DNA of 64,000 nt from an uncultured Bacillaceae bacterium (GCA_947497585.1 CANMHG010000009.1:102524-166523); one strand, 5' to 3'. Shown: positions 32,775 through 42,272, counted from the stretch's first letter. The notes: a model not told the origin generated them from the sequence alone. Numbers and translations are program-made.

Positions 32775-34132
32775 AATTGTAAAATTTCCTCAGGCTGCTT
32801 TATTGTTTTTTCAGTTAAATATAGTGCATAAAGCAAGGAAAGTTGGCGAGAATGTAAGTCATTTTCCCTTAATTTCGGGTGTGAGAAAATGGAGCGTCCA
32901 GGTTTTGAATTGGCTTCAAAAAGCCAGACTTTATTGTTTTTGTCGATTCCAAGGTCAAAGCCAATTTCTCCAATTGAACCTTTTATATGAACATCAATAG
33001 CATGACTTAGTCTTAATGCAGCTTGGTTTAAGGACTCAATTGCTTTGAAGCACTCTTTTTTATCTGGAAAAATTTCATCGACAGTTTTAACGACACCGCC
33101 GTTATTCAAATGGGTAGTTACGCTGCCTCTACCAGCAATCTTTCCTGCGATAACACTAACCTTCCATTTGCCGTTAGCATCCTTATTTGTGTGGACTCTA
33201 AAATCAATTGTTTTATGGTCAGAACGTTGTAGTGAGATTCCTTGTTGTACAATATAATCCTTCAGCTTTTTATTTCTAAATAAATAATTTATGCAAGATT
33301 CTAAGGAAGAAAATTTCTGGAGTCTGTTTGCATTTGTATCATCATTGTATCTACAGTAGTAAGCTCCTTCTTCCTTTGAATAAATAATTTGATAAACACC
33401 AAGTCCTAGGCTCCCATTAGCAGGTTTTAAATACACATGCTGATAAGTTGAAAGCATGAGTTCTATCCGCTCAAAAGTAGGATTAATGTACGTCTCGGGA
33501 AGATAATGTGCAACAGATTTCTCCTTGATTAATAACTGATGAACATCCCACTTGTTGAAAAAGCCAGGATTAAACCAAGGTATTAAGTATTCTTCATGAA
33601 GCCGCTGCTTAACTTTTTTGAGTGCTCGATGATTTTCAGTTCGTCTGTTTGGTAGTCTGTCATAGACAACATTAGGAAATGGTACTTCAACTTTTTCCCA
33701 TCCATTTTTACGATAAAAATAGCCGGTAATTGTTCCTTGGTCCCAATTGATTTGATGGGCACCAAACACAAACGTAAACACACCAACCGATTTCTCTACA
33801 GCAAGAAGCTTTGCAAAAAAGAGAGAACGCTCACCAATCGGACGCAACCCAGAATCGGTAAAACCAGCAGTGAAAATTCCAATAAGTGGACCTAAGTAAA
33901 CGGTGTCTTCGTGAAAAATGATATGTGTTGGGCCTTCATTTGGAATGAGTAATGTATTATATAAATCCTCACTTACTAACACTTCATCAGTTGCACTCGT
34001 TTGGATTTCACAGTCAAGAGATAATGTACCAAAAGCCACCTTCATTAGGCTTTGTGAGGTAGTTAAAGATTTGGGAAGAAACAGGGTGTTTTTACCCTTC
34101 TCTGATTTTTTAAGTGGATAAGCTTTATTCAT
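32771..34132 (-). CDS. yheD: YheC/YheD-family ATP-grasp protein, copy 3 (YheD-like)
   Basis: 453 residues, the same length as B. subtilis YheD, a spore-coat-associated protein. The N-terminal substrate or anchoring domain includes TVYLGPLIGIFTAGF. ATP-grasp motifs are VVYDRLPNRRTEN, YLKPANGSLGLGVYQI, DFRVHTNK and GEIGFDLGIDKNNKVWLFEA followed by NSKPGRS. It abuts the yheC-like gene with no gap. Enzyme activity and substrate are undefined; key ATP and metal residues are present, so it should be active. Confidence 0.88.
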   Translation of the reverse strand: MNKAYPLKKSEKGKNTLFLPKSLTTSQSLMKVAFGTLSLDCEIQTSATDEVLVSEDLYNTLLIPNEGPTHIIFHEDTVYLGPLIGIFTAGFTDSGLRPIGERSLFFAKLLAVEKSVGVFTFVFGAHQINWDQGTITGYFYRKNGWEKVEVPFPNVVYDRLPNRRTENHRALKKVKQRLHEEYLIPWFNPGFFNKWDVHQLLIKEKSVAHYLPETYINPTFERIELMLSTYQHVYLKPANGSLGLGVYQIIYSKEEGAYYCRYNDDTNANRLQKFSSLESCINYLFRNKKLKDYIVQQGISLQRSDHKTIDFRVHTNKDANGKWKVSVIAGKIAGRGSVTTHLNNGGVVKTVDEIFPDKKECFKAIESLNQAALRLSHAIDVHIKGSIGEIGFDLGIDKNNKVWLFEANSKPGRSIFSHPKLRENDLHSRQLSLLYALYLTEKTIKQPEEILQL

Positions 34133-35215
34133 CTAATCAACTCCTTTTACTAGGGACTGCTTTTCAAGATATGCACTATATTGAAGTGGTGCTTTGTAAA
34201 GCTCATCAGCCTTACCTTCCTTAGAATGAAGAATAACCTTACGACCAGGTTTAGAATTTATATCTAAGATCCAAACACCACCATCTATGCCGAAACCAAT
34301 ATCAATTCCTAATTCAAATAAATTCACAAACTCCCTTTCGAGTAGTTTAGGGACTTTATTTAAAATCGTTGTTATACCATCTGTAAGAAGTGCTTGTTGC
34401 TGAACAGGCAAAGCATTTACCCAGTCATCGTATTTTAGAACCTCTGCCCCAGCATTAATATTAGATATCAGGTGATCCTTTAAGCCTCTTCGAATACCTC
34501 GACCTTGTTCAATCCACTCTCCATTTTCGTTCTTTTGAAGAAGAATTCTTATATCAAAGGGGTGATTGTTTTCGTCTTGGAGAGGTAGCAATTGCTGACA
34601 CATATAGTCACGTGAATTAAGCAATTGATCCAGCCACTTGCTAAATTCACTTTTCGAAAGAAAACTTTTGGTAATGAGTTTCTGATTTTTATGGGTCAGG
34701 GCTTCAACTTTTCCTTTTGTAACAATTAATCCAATAATCCCTTTTCCTTGCGAACCATTTTTCGGTTTGAGGAGGAGTTTTTTATCTTTAATCAATTTAT
34801 TAATAATTTTTGGGACTGAACTAGCTTTAATGGTTTTAGGTGTATAAGCAGCTAACTCTTCGTCAGATCTTAGCACATTGTAAATTTCCCATTTGTTTGG
34901 TAGACCTAACCCTATAAAGGTTGAATATGGACGATTTTTTAACCAATTCATGATTGGCTGACTTCTTATCGAAAGTGGATCATCTCCATAAAAGCAGCGA
35001 TCATAAAGATACATCGGAATATCAAACACCGCTGTTTCCCATATACCAGATTCCTGGTTAAACTTTTCCCCATGCACCTTCTCAGTAGCAGGGTCAATGG
35101 CTGTTGGGATAAATCGGTAGACAATAGTATTAGTATCCGCTGAATGTCTAGCGATTTCAGTTATATAGGTGTTTTCCTGGTTAGGATGGATCGTTATGAA
35201 TCCAAAAGTTATCAA
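34133..35215 (-). CDS. yheC: YheC/YheD-family ATP-grasp protein, copy 2 (YheC-like)
   Basis: 360 residues, close to B. subtilis YheC (363). Shorter N-terminus than its neighbours, starting MITFGFITIHPNQENTYI. Motifs are YLYDRCFYGDDP, LLKPKNGSQGKGIIGL, FDIRILLQKN and LGIDIGFGIDGGVWILDINS then KPGRK. The usual metal-binding Glu of ENSKP-type ends is Asp here (ILDINSKP). Second in a four-gene ATP-grasp operon with spacings of 6 and 0 bases. Confidence 0.87.
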   Translation of the reverse strand: MITFGFITIHPNQENTYITEIARHSADTNTIVYRFIPTAIDPATEKVHGEKFNQESGIWETAVFDIPMYLYDRCFYGDDPLSIRSQPIMNWLKNRPYSTFIGLGLPNKWEIYNVLRSDEELAAYTPKTIKASSVPKIINKLIKDKKLLLKPKNGSQGKGIIGLIVTKGKVEALTHKNQKLITKSFLSKSEFSKWLDQLLNSRDYMCQQLLPLQDENNHPFDIRILLQKNENGEWIEQGRGIRRGLKDHLISNINAGAEVLKYDDWVNALPVQQQALLTDGITTILNKVPKLLEREFVNLFELGIDIGFGIDGGVWILDINSKPGRKVILHSKEGKADELYKAPLQYSAYLEKQSLVKGVD

Positions 35216-35221
35216 TAGGGA

Positions 35222-36601
35222 TCACTCCTTATGGGGGTAATTGGCCAAAAATAGGCAATGCTGAATAATTGCTTTTGCAGAAGGTCGTACTTTGCTTGAA
35301 AGATGGTCTGGATCTTGATCTTTCGATGGTTTTGTATTGACTTCAATCACCCAAGGTTTCCCATCCATATCAAGGGCGAGGTCAATTCCAAGTTCACCAT
35401 ATATGCCTTGACAGGTTAAGGAAATACTTTCAGCGACTTCAAGTGCCAACTCCATCATCAGCTTTTTAATGTGAACAGCTCTCTTTGAATCAAACGTTGT
35501 TGAAAGAATAGTGTTCAACTTCACTAACTCTCCACCTCTAGCTAGGTTTGATACAAATTGTTCTTTGGATGACACCCTTGCAATGGCTGATGTGATTTTC
35601 CACTTATTCTCATTTGTTTTATGACAGAGAATTCGGAAGTCAAGTGGCCGATCATTGTACTTAAGCAGAGGAAGCCCTTGCTGTGCAATAAAAGCTTGCT
35701 GATTGAGACGAGATCGTAGTGATTGAAATAGGGAGCGAATAGAATCATATTTTTGCTCGATTTCTCCAGAGAAGGATGTATAGTCAAGAAGATAATCAGA
35801 TTCATGTTTCGTAATACGAAAAATCTTTCTTCCTTGACTCCCGTGAATAGGTTTAAGAAAGATACATTCGTGAGTAACTAGCATTTCTTCTAAAATATTC
35901 ATAGATAAAAGAATCTTTGTATCTGGAATAAAAGGTGTTAAATGCTCTTGCGTTATTAGGTATTCATGTACCTCCCATTTGTTTAGAAAGTGATCATTGA
36001 AATAGGGAATTTTCATATTGGAAAGCTGGTCGGTGAATCTTTTAAAGGCATCGGATTGTTCCCTTTTTCGTGAATGGATTCGGTTATGGATCACTTGGGG
36101 GTGAGGTACCCTAGTTTTTATCCATTTTTTATTTTGAAAGATATATCCTTGCATAGAGTCCGTATTCCAGTCTTTTAAGGAAAAAACAAAAAAGAAAATA
36201 CCATTTACAGCACAATATTTAGCCAATTCCTCGCAGAAATCAGAGATAGAGCCCATTGATACAGATTCACCCTTATCTGAAATCTCGGTTAGCACACTAA
36301 CAATTGGCCCTAACGTAAAATGGTTTTGTCTTTTCTCTTGAGTAATGGAAAGAAAGAATGGTAGTTCGTTAGGTAGGTGTAAGGTTTGTAAGAGTTCCTT
36401 GCTGCAATACATTATTAAATCTCTCTCTTTTATAGATACGAGTTGAACTTGACAACTATACCTACTACAGTTGAGATGTATTGTTTGGTTAGGCTTAAGA
36501 CCTAGTGATTCGATAAGTTTTTCACTTGCTTTTATTTCAAAAGGTCGTAGGATGTTATCCTCAGTAAGAGGCCTTATTTCTAGCTGTATAGGATTCATCA
36601 T
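35222..36601 (-). CDS. YheC/YheD-family ATP-grasp protein, copy 1
   Basis: First gene of the operon, 459 residues. The N-terminal domain (about 1-110) ends in HFTLGPIVSVLTEI, comparable to copies 3 and 4. Motifs are VIHNRIHSRKREQ, FLKPIHGSQGRKIFRI, LDFRILCHK and GELGIDLALDMDGKPWVIEV then NTKPSKD. In the ATP loop the residue after SQG is Arg rather than Lys or Leu. GAGG lies eight bases before the ATG pair. I could not find a convincing SigE or SigK promoter upstream by eye. Confidence 0.85.
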   Translation of the reverse strand: MMNPIQLEIRPLTEDNILRPFEIKASEKLIESLGLKPNQTIHLNCSRYSCQVQLVSIKERDLIMYCSKELLQTLHLPNELPFFLSITQEKRQNHFTLGPIVSVLTEISDKGESVSMGSISDFCEELAKYCAVNGIFFFVFSLKDWNTDSMQGYIFQNKKWIKTRVPHPQVIHNRIHSRKREQSDAFKRFTDQLSNMKIPYFNDHFLNKWEVHEYLITQEHLTPFIPDTKILLSMNILEEMLVTHECIFLKPIHGSQGRKIFRITKHESDYLLDYTSFSGEIEQKYDSIRSLFQSLRSRLNQQAFIAQQGLPLLKYNDRPLDFRILCHKTNENKWKITSAIARVSSKEQFVSNLARGGELVKLNTILSTTFDSKRAVHIKKLMMELALEVAESISLTCQGIYGELGIDLALDMDGKPWVIEVNTKPSKDQDPDHLSSKVRPSAKAIIQHCLFLANYPHKE

Positions 36602-36670
36602 TTGAAAACCTCATTTGCTGACTTGTAAAACAAGCTTTATAATTTAGGTGAATGTATTTAAAAGAATGTG

Positions 36671-36814
36671 TTTTTCAATTTGAACAAAGACCGTTACCTT
36701 CCGCTGCAGGCACTTGCTTTCCGCGGGCGGTCCGTGAGCCTCCTCGGCGCTTTGCGCCTGTGGGGTCTCACTTTGACGAGCTTCTCCCGCAGGAGTCTCG
36801 TGCCTGCCGCAGAA
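36671..36814. repeat. Intergenic repeat family R1, copy 2 (short form)
   Basis: Contains GCAGGCACTTGCTTTCCGCG at one side and CCCGCAGGAGTCTCGTGCCTGC at the other, with GAGCCTCCTCGGCGC and GCGCCTGTGGGGTCTC inside. Lacks the GAAAAAGCC insert of copies 1 and 4. It fills most of the gap between the ATP-grasp operon and yheB; nothing else is seen there. Confidence 0.75.
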
Positions 36815-36943
36815 ATAAACATAGTTGTAAATCAACCCTAACTTTTAACAAGGCCTAAAAATAGGCGAATGTTGATATGGTATCGTATGATGTTGTTAGT
36901 AGAACTGTGAGTGAAAATATATTGTTTTGGATGGTGTGGAGGA

Positions 36944-38077
36944 ATGAATGGATTTGTAATTGTGTTGTTTATGGCAGTGATTGGAGCGGCTATTGGGGGA
37001 GTCACGAACTCGTTAGCTATTAAAATGCTGTTTCGCCCATATAAAGCAATTTATATTGGTGGTAAGCGCCTGCCGTTTACACCGGGTTTGATTCCGAAGA
37101 GGAGAGAGGAATTAGCTACTCAACTTGGAAGAATGGTTGTAGACCATCTGCTAACCCCTGAAAGTATACGCTCTAAGTTTAGTGATCCCCGCTTTAAAGC
37201 AGAGATGGTGGAATGGGCTCAGGAGGAAGCAAACAAATTGATGACCTCGGAAAAGACCCTAAATGAACTTGCAACTCAATTTGGTATGGATGAGTTAGAT
37301 AACAAAATCAATGATAAAATCAAAGATTACATAGAGAAGAAATATGAACAAATTATGAGTGACCTGCGTGAAAAGGAGCTAGGGGAAGTTATACCAAGTG
37401 AGTTACTCGAAAAAATAGATACCAAAATACCATCACTATCGGAGTATATAGCGCAAAAAGCAGTCGACTATTTTTCAAGTGCTGAGGGTAAAAGAAAAGT
37501 TGGCAGAATGATTGATGACTTTTTAGCAACACGAGGCATGCTTGGAAACATGGTTCAAATGTTTTTAGGAAATGGAAGTTTGATTGACAAAGTTCAGCCC
37601 GAGATTATTAAATTCCTTAATAATGACGGGACGAAGGAGCTATTGACGACAATCCTTCAAAATGAATGGGATAAGATAAAGAAACTAAAAGCAAATGAGC
37701 TTGAAGATAAGGTAGGTCGAAAATTAGTTGTCTCGATCTTACAGGATCAAGTGACTAAGCACTTAAATATTAGCCATTATTTAAATATGTCAGTTTCCGA
37801 GGTTATGAAACCGATTAAGGATAGAATCATTGCAGAATGGATTCCTACTGCTGTAGAAAAAACAGGGGAGTTAATTGCTTCGCGAGTAGAGGAAATGATG
37901 GAACGGTTACAGTTAGCTGAAATCGTAAAAAAGCAGGTCGAATCCTTTGCGGTAGATCGACTTGAGGAGATGGTACTTTCGATTTCAAGACGCGAATTTA
38001 AGATGATCACCTATTTAGGAGCACTACTTGGTGGTATGATTGGAATCGTTCAAGGCATGATTGTACTCTTAATGTAA
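36944..38077 (+). CDS. yheB: DUF445 membrane protein YheB
   Basis: 377 residues, the length of B. subtilis YheB. N-terminal membrane segment followed by the family hallmark [16 protein letters not shown] and [20 protein letters not shown] long amphipathic helical middle comes next, then a C-terminal hydrophobic segment ([20 protein letters not shown]). ATG 36944 matches the family start, although its GGAGG is unusually close; the frame is open upstream to GTG 36911. Function unknown. Confidence 0.85.
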   Translation: MNGFVIVLFMAVIGAAIGGVTNSLAIKMLFRPYKAIYIGGKRLPFTPGLIPKRREELATQLGRMVVDHLLTPESIRSKFSDPRFKAEMVEWAQEEANKLMTSEKTLNELATQFGMDELDNKINDKIKDYIEKKYEQIMSDLREKELGEVIPSELLEKIDTKIPSLSEYIAQKAVDYFSSAEGKRKVGRMIDDFLATRGMLGNMVQMFLGNGSLIDKVQPEIIKFLNNDGTKELLTTILQNEWDKIKKLKANELEDKVGRKLVVSILQDQVTKHLNISHYLNMSVSEVMKPIKDRIIAEWIPTAVEKTGELIASRVEEMMERLQLAEIVKKQVESFAVDRLEEMVLSISRREFKMITYLGALLGGMIGIVQGMIVLLM

Positions 38078-38190
38078 TAGCTATAGTAGAAGACGGTGAC
38101 AATAGCTTATTGCTTACTATTTGAAGACGAGTTTGTTATAGTGGAGTAGTACCAAATTGATCGTTTACCAAATGTTAGGAGGAAACTACT

Positions 38191-38547
38191 ATGGCGGTTA
38201 ACATGTATGATGTAGCATATGAAGTGGAAAAAGCAATTCGTGAGAGTGCGGAATTCAAAAATTTAAGAAACATGTATGATGAGGTCAATGCAGATGAATC
38301 TGCTAAAACAATGTTCGAAAACTTCCGTAACATCCAATTAAACCTTCAACAAAAACAAATGATGGGTGAAGATATATCTCAAGAAGAAGTAGAACAAGCT
38401 CAAAAAATGGTAGCCTTAGTCCAACAACACGCTACTATCTCAAAACTAATGGAAGCAGAACAACGCATGAGCATGACAATTACAGAACTAAACAAAATCA
38501 TCATGGCTCCTTTAGAAGAACTTTATGGTAGCCTAGAAAATAAATAG
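38191..38547 (+). CDS. yheA: YlbF/YmcA-family protein YheA
   Basis: A 118-residue all-helical protein of the YlbF family (MYDVAYEVEKAIRESAEFKN, then MFENFRNIQLNLQQKQMMGE). In B. subtilis relatives YlbF, YmcA and YaaT form an RNase Y-associated complex; YheA itself is uncharacterised. AGGAGG precedes ATG. Followed by a terminator. Confidence 0.9.
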   Translation: MAVNMYDVAYEVEKAIRESAEFKNLRNMYDEVNADESAKTMFENFRNIQLNLQQKQMMGEDISQEEVEQAQKMVALVQQHATISKLMEAEQRMSMTITELNKIIMAPLEELYGSLENK

Positions 38548-38552
38548 TTGAT

Positions 38553-38581
38553 AAAATCCCACATGTTAGTGTGGGGTTTTT
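38553..38581 (+). terminator. Terminator after yheA
   Basis: AAAATCCCACA / TGTGGGGTTTT stem with a six-base loop and T run. Confidence 0.82.
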
Positions 38582-38604
38582 ATATAGGGTCCGAATAACC
38601 TTGG

Positions 38605-39164
38605 GATTCGGAAGGGTTGAGGGAGATTCTCGTTCAACGAGTTCGAATAAGCTTAGGATTCGGACAGGTTGATGAAGAAACTCGTTCGACGAGTCCGAAT
38701 AAGCTTGGGATTCGGACAGGTTGATGTAGATCCTCGTTCAACGAGTCCGAAAAAGCTTAGGATTCGGACAGGTTGAGGTAGAACCTCGTTCAACGAGTCC
38801 GAAAAAGCTTGGGATTCGGACAGGTTGAGGAAAAACCTGGTTCAACAAGTCCGAATAAGCTTAGGATTCGGACAAGTTGAGGTAAAACCTGGTTCAACAA
38901 GTCCGAAAAAGCTTGGGATTCGGACAGGTCGAGGAAGAACCTTATTCAACGAGTCCGAATAAGCTTAGGATTCGGACAGGTTGAGGAAAACCTCGTTCAA
39001 CAAGTCCGAATAAGCTTAGGATTCGGACAGGTTGAGGAAAACCTCGTTCAACGAGTCCAAATAAGCTTGGGATTCGGACAGGTTGAGGAAGAACCTCGTT
39101 CAACAAGTCCGAATAAGCTTAGGATTCGGACAAGTTGATGTAGTCCCTCGTTCAATAAGTCCTC
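38605..39164. repeat. Tandem array R4: eleven 52-bp hairpin units
   Basis: Units begin GATTCGGACAGGTTGAGG and end TTCAACGAGTCCGAATAAGC at 38605, 38657, 38709, 38761, 38813, 38865, 38917, 38969, 39020, 39071 and 39123 (period 52, twice 51). Each unit is an imperfect inverted repeat (ATTCGGAC / GTCCGAAT outside, GTTGA / TTCAAC inside). The linker alternates AAGCTTA and AAGCTTG for most of the array, hinting at a 104-bp ancestral dimer. Noncoding; similar units recur near 46.03 kb and from 63.8 kb. Confidence 0.92.
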
Positions 39165-39265
39165 TGATTATTTTATCTATAGAGTAGACCTAAGAGAAAA
39201 ACTAAACCATGTTTTCACTGCTAACCTATTTTCAAGGTACCCTTGTTCTATTTCCCCCCCAAGTC

Positions 39266-39293
39266 TCATATTCTTAGGATAAATACGTACATG
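39266..39293 (+). promoter_or_regulatory. SigE-like promoter before yhaX
   Basis: TCATATT, a 13-base spacer, then CGTACATG. This resembles the mother-cell SigE pattern (ATATT / CATACAAT) with a mismatch in the -10. B. subtilis yhaX is a SigE-regulated sporulation gene. Confidence 0.45.
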
Positions 39294-39316
39294 AAGAAGA
39301 TGAGAGGGGGAGCTAT

Positions 39317-40183
39317 ATGCAATATAGATTGCTGGCGATCAACATCGATGGTACTTTATTACGTTCTAATGGTCGGATTCAGAGTGCAACAAAAGAAGCA
39401 ATAGAATTTGTTAGGAAAAAAGAAGTCTATGTAACACTAGTCACAAACAGAAACTTTCAATCAGCTAAAAAGATAGCAAAAGCCCTAAAACTTGATACAC
39501 ATATTATTACACATAATGGAGCTTTCATTGGCCAATCAATTGATAAGCCCATCTATCAAAGCAGGTTATCCGAAGAGAAAACCTTTAATCTTGTTCAGGT
39601 CTTAGAAAACTTTGATTGTAATATTCGCCTTGTACATGAAAGATTCTCGATTGGAACAAAAATGAAGATGCCTGGAAATATGGTAGCAAAAGCTGTCTTG
39701 GGAACAGGAGAGCCGCTATTTTATCCAATGCAATTCGTAGATTCACTTGGTGATTACTTACTAGATCATCCTGTTGCACCACCAAAAGTGGAAGCATTTT
39801 TTCTAACAGAACAAGAATGCAACCGCGCTAAGGAAACGATTGCAGATGCCTTTGATGATATCGCTGTATCTAGTGGAGATAAATTAAGATTAGAAATTAT
39901 GCCAAAAGGAGTCTCCAAGTTAAGCGGGTTACAAATACTAGGAAAACAAGTAGGTGTACCATTATCCAAAACAGTGGTTATTGGGGATTCTAATGATGAC
40001 ATACCTATGATTGAAGCAGCAGGATTAGGTGTGGCCATGTGGAACTCATCAAAAGAAGTAAAGAAAGCGGCAAACTGGATTACGAGGTCCAATGACCAAA
40101 ACGGTGTAGCCTATATGATAAAAGAGCACTTCAGAATGCAGCAAAGAATGAATTTTATCCGCAATATGAAAATAGAAAAATAA
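39317..40183 (+). CDS. yhaX: HAD-superfamily Cof-like protein YhaX with altered nucleophile
   Basis: 288 residues, HAD fold with a C2 cap. Motif I reads INIDGTLL, so the Asp nucleophile of Cof phosphatases (DLDGT) is Asn. Motif II Thr/Ser is in VTNRNF, and motif IV in VIGDSNDDIPMIEAAGLGVA is intact with both acidic residues. From memory B. subtilis YhaX (same length) has the same NIDGT, so the change looks conserved rather than a decay. The protein may bind rather than hydrolyse a phosphate. GAGGGGG precedes ATG. Confidence 0.87.
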   Translation: MQYRLLAINIDGTLLRSNGRIQSATKEAIEFVRKKEVYVTLVTNRNFQSAKKIAKALKLDTHIITHNGAFIGQSIDKPIYQSRLSEEKTFNLVQVLENFDCNIRLVHERFSIGTKMKMPGNMVAKAVLGTGEPLFYPMQFVDSLGDYLLDHPVAPPKVEAFFLTEQECNRAKETIADAFDDIAVSSGDKLRLEIMPKGVSKLSGLQILGKQVGVPLSKTVVIGDSNDDIPMIEAAGLGVAMWNSSKEVKKAANWITRSNDQNGVAYMIKEHFRMQQRMNFIRNMKIEK

Positions 40184-40317
40184 AATTTCGTAAAGACTGC
40201 CTGTATGATAGGATTCCCTACACATTGGCAGTCTTTACTGTTGCTATTAAAAATAGTATTTTGTACACTTAAATAAGTCTTTTTTATAAAATCACAAGAC
40301 TTTGAAAGGTGATTACA

Positions 40318-41844
40318 TTGAAAATTTTGTTTCAAGGAATAAACGATGAACGCTTTCACCGTCCAATCAGTTTAATAACTGACCTTTTTTATGAGGAAAG
40401 TGAGCTTGCTTTTTCAGACGTAGAAAGTCCAGACCTTTTTATAGATATTACGCTTAATGATACTGGGACAACCATTTCTTCACATGCACAATTAAGGGAT
40501 GCCCAATCTGGAAAGAAGTATGAGTCAACTTTCCAACAGGATGTGTCTCATATCACGAGTGACAAAGAGCGGTTTAAACGTATAAAGCATTCCGTTTCGT
40601 ATGTATACGTTACTGTTTTGCAGGAACTAACTGGTGTAACTCAACAGTGGGGAGTGTTAACTGGTATTCGACCTACGAAGCTTCTCCACAAACGACTTCA
40701 TTCTGGCATGGATAAGGAAACTGCACATCAGCAATTAAAAGATGAGTATTTGATTACAGACGAAAAAATGGACTTGATGCAGGAGATTGTAGACCGTCAG
40801 CTTGCAGTTGTTCCAGACTTATATGAGTTGAAAAATGAAGTTAGTATTTATATTGGTATTCCTTTTTGCCCAACGAAGTGTGCCTATTGTACCTTTCCGG
40901 CTTATGCAATAAATGGTCGTCAAGGCTCAGTAGACTCTTTTCTAGGTGGACTGCACTATGAAATAAAAGAAATAGGGCAATGGTTGAAGGAAAATGATAT
41001 TAAGATTACAACAGTTTATTACGGTGGGGGCACGCCGACTAGTATTACTGCAGAAGAAATGGACATGTTGTATGAAGAAATGTATCAATCCTTCCCTGAT
41101 GTCAATAAAATAAGAGAGATTACGGTTGAAGCGGGAAGACCAGATACAATCACACCAGAGAAGCTGGAAGTTCTTAATAAGTGGAACATAGATCGAATCA
41201 GCATAAATCCACAATCATATATTCAAGAAACCTTAAAGGCAATTGGACGTCATCATACGGTTGAAGAAACGATTGAAAAGTTCCATCTAGCTCGAAAAAT
41301 GGGAATGAACAATATTAATATGGATTTGATTATCGGTTTACCAGGAGAAGGTGTTGAGGAGTTCAACCATACTCTTAATGAAACAGAAAAACTCATGCCA
41401 GAATCCTTAACCGTTCATACGCTTTCTTTTAAACGTGCTTCAGAAATGACAAAGAATAAAGAGAAATATAAGGTAGCGGGTAGAGACGAAATTAGTGAAA
41501 TGATGGATCAGGCTACAGAATGGACCAAGATTCATAACTATGCTCCATATTACTTATACCGTCAAAAAAATATTCTAGGTAACCTTGAGAATGTAGGTTA
41601 TGCCATTCCAGGTCAAGAAAGCATCTATAATATTATGATCATGGAGGAGCAGCAATCCATTATTGGATTAGGCTGCGGAGCATCTAGTAAATTTGTGGAT
41701 CCAAACACAGGTAAAATTACACGCTTTGCCAACCCAAAAGATCCTAAATCTTATAACGATAACTTCATACATTACACTGAAGAAAAGGTCAAAATACTAG
41801 ATGAACTATTTCAAACAAAAAAGTGGTCTCAGGCACGTGCCTAG
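40318..41844 (+). CDS. hemZ: Coproporphyrinogen III oxidase-like radical SAM protein HemZ
   Basis: 508 residues, radical SAM enzyme of the HemN family. The iron-sulfur motif is CPTKCAYCTFPAY (CxxxCxxC); the SAM-binding GGGTPTS and the EVTVEAGRPD-like stretch ITVEAGRPDT follow. The extra N-terminal domain of about 160 residues is typical of Bacillus HemZ. It is annotated in B. subtilis as oxygen-independent coproporphyrinogen dehydrogenase. TTG 40318 has AAAGGTG seven bases upstream; GTG 40309 lies within that site. yhaX is its neighbour as in B. subtilis. Confidence 0.9.
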   Translation: MKILFQGINDERFHRPISLITDLFYEESELAFSDVESPDLFIDITLNDTGTTISSHAQLRDAQSGKKYESTFQQDVSHITSDKERFKRIKHSVSYVYVTVLQELTGVTQQWGVLTGIRPTKLLHKRLHSGMDKETAHQQLKDEYLITDEKMDLMQEIVDRQLAVVPDLYELKNEVSIYIGIPFCPTKCAYCTFPAYAINGRQGSVDSFLGGLHYEIKEIGQWLKENDIKITTVYYGGGTPTSITAEEMDMLYEEMYQSFPDVNKIREITVEAGRPDTITPEKLEVLNKWNIDRISINPQSYIQETLKAIGRHHTVEETIEKFHLARKMGMNNINMDLIIGLPGEGVEEFNHTLNETEKLMPESLTVHTLSFKRASEMTKNKEKYKVAGRDEISEMMDQATEWTKIHNYAPYYLYRQKNILGNLENVGYAIPGQESIYNIMIMEEQQSIIGLGCGASSKFVDPNTGKITRFANPKDPKSYNDNFIHYTEEKVKILDELFQTKKWSQARA

Positions 41845-41860
41845 GACCACTTATTTTTTT
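41821..41860. terminator. Terminator overlapping hemZ and the convergent gene
   Basis: AAGTGGTCTCAGGC / GCCTAGGACCACTT with an ACGT loop, then a T tract on the plus strand. It uses the last hemZ codons as its 5' arm. Confidence 0.85.
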
Positions 41861-42272
41861 TATAAACACTAGTGATAAGGATGTAGCCAAGTATTACTCC
41901 AGATGATTTATATGTAGAAACCTCTGTTAATAAATATCCTAGATGAGATGGTAGTCTTAAAAATTGAAAGTAAAAATGAAAGATAAAATAGAGAGTAAAA
42001 TAAAGAGCTGGAAGCCCCATGAAAATCATCTTTACATAATTAATTCTCCATATACCAGCTTTGTCTTTCTCTTTTAAATGGTAAGGTACCCCCAACATTA
42101 ATCCCATTGGTATAAATAATAATAGTCTATAAATAGTCCATGGAAACAGACTGAAACTTTCTGTAGCAATTTGCTTTAGTTTAAGATCAACATAACTAGT
42201 AAAAAGTAGCATACCAAATAAAAGAACAGAGTAAAAAATATAATAGCTTACCTTTGTTTTAATTTTTATCAC
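41841..42272 (-). CDS. Hypothetical four-helix membrane protein
   Basis: 143 residues with four hydrophobic segments (about 10-28, 43-60, 80-102 and 118-136) and short loops. No signature motif recognised. Its stop overlaps the hemZ stop by 4 bases on the opposite strand. AGGAGGTGA precedes ATG, a strong ribosome binding site. Confidence 0.65.
   Translation of the reverse strand: MIKIKTKVSYYIFYSVLLFGMLLFTSYVDLKLKQIATESFSLFPWTIYRLLLFIPMGLMLGVPYHLKEKDKAGIWRINYVKMIFMGLPALYFTLYFIFHFYFQFLRLPSHLGYLLTEVSTYKSSGVILGYILITSVYKKNKWS

Noticed and set aside
36644..36858. Open frames on both strands beside yheB
   Set aside because: Created by R1 copy 2; no ribosome binding sites and low-complexity products.
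38605..39164. CRISPR array
   Set aside because: Whole 52-base units repeat with scattered substitutions; there are no constant short repeats separated by unique spacers, and no cas genes nearby.
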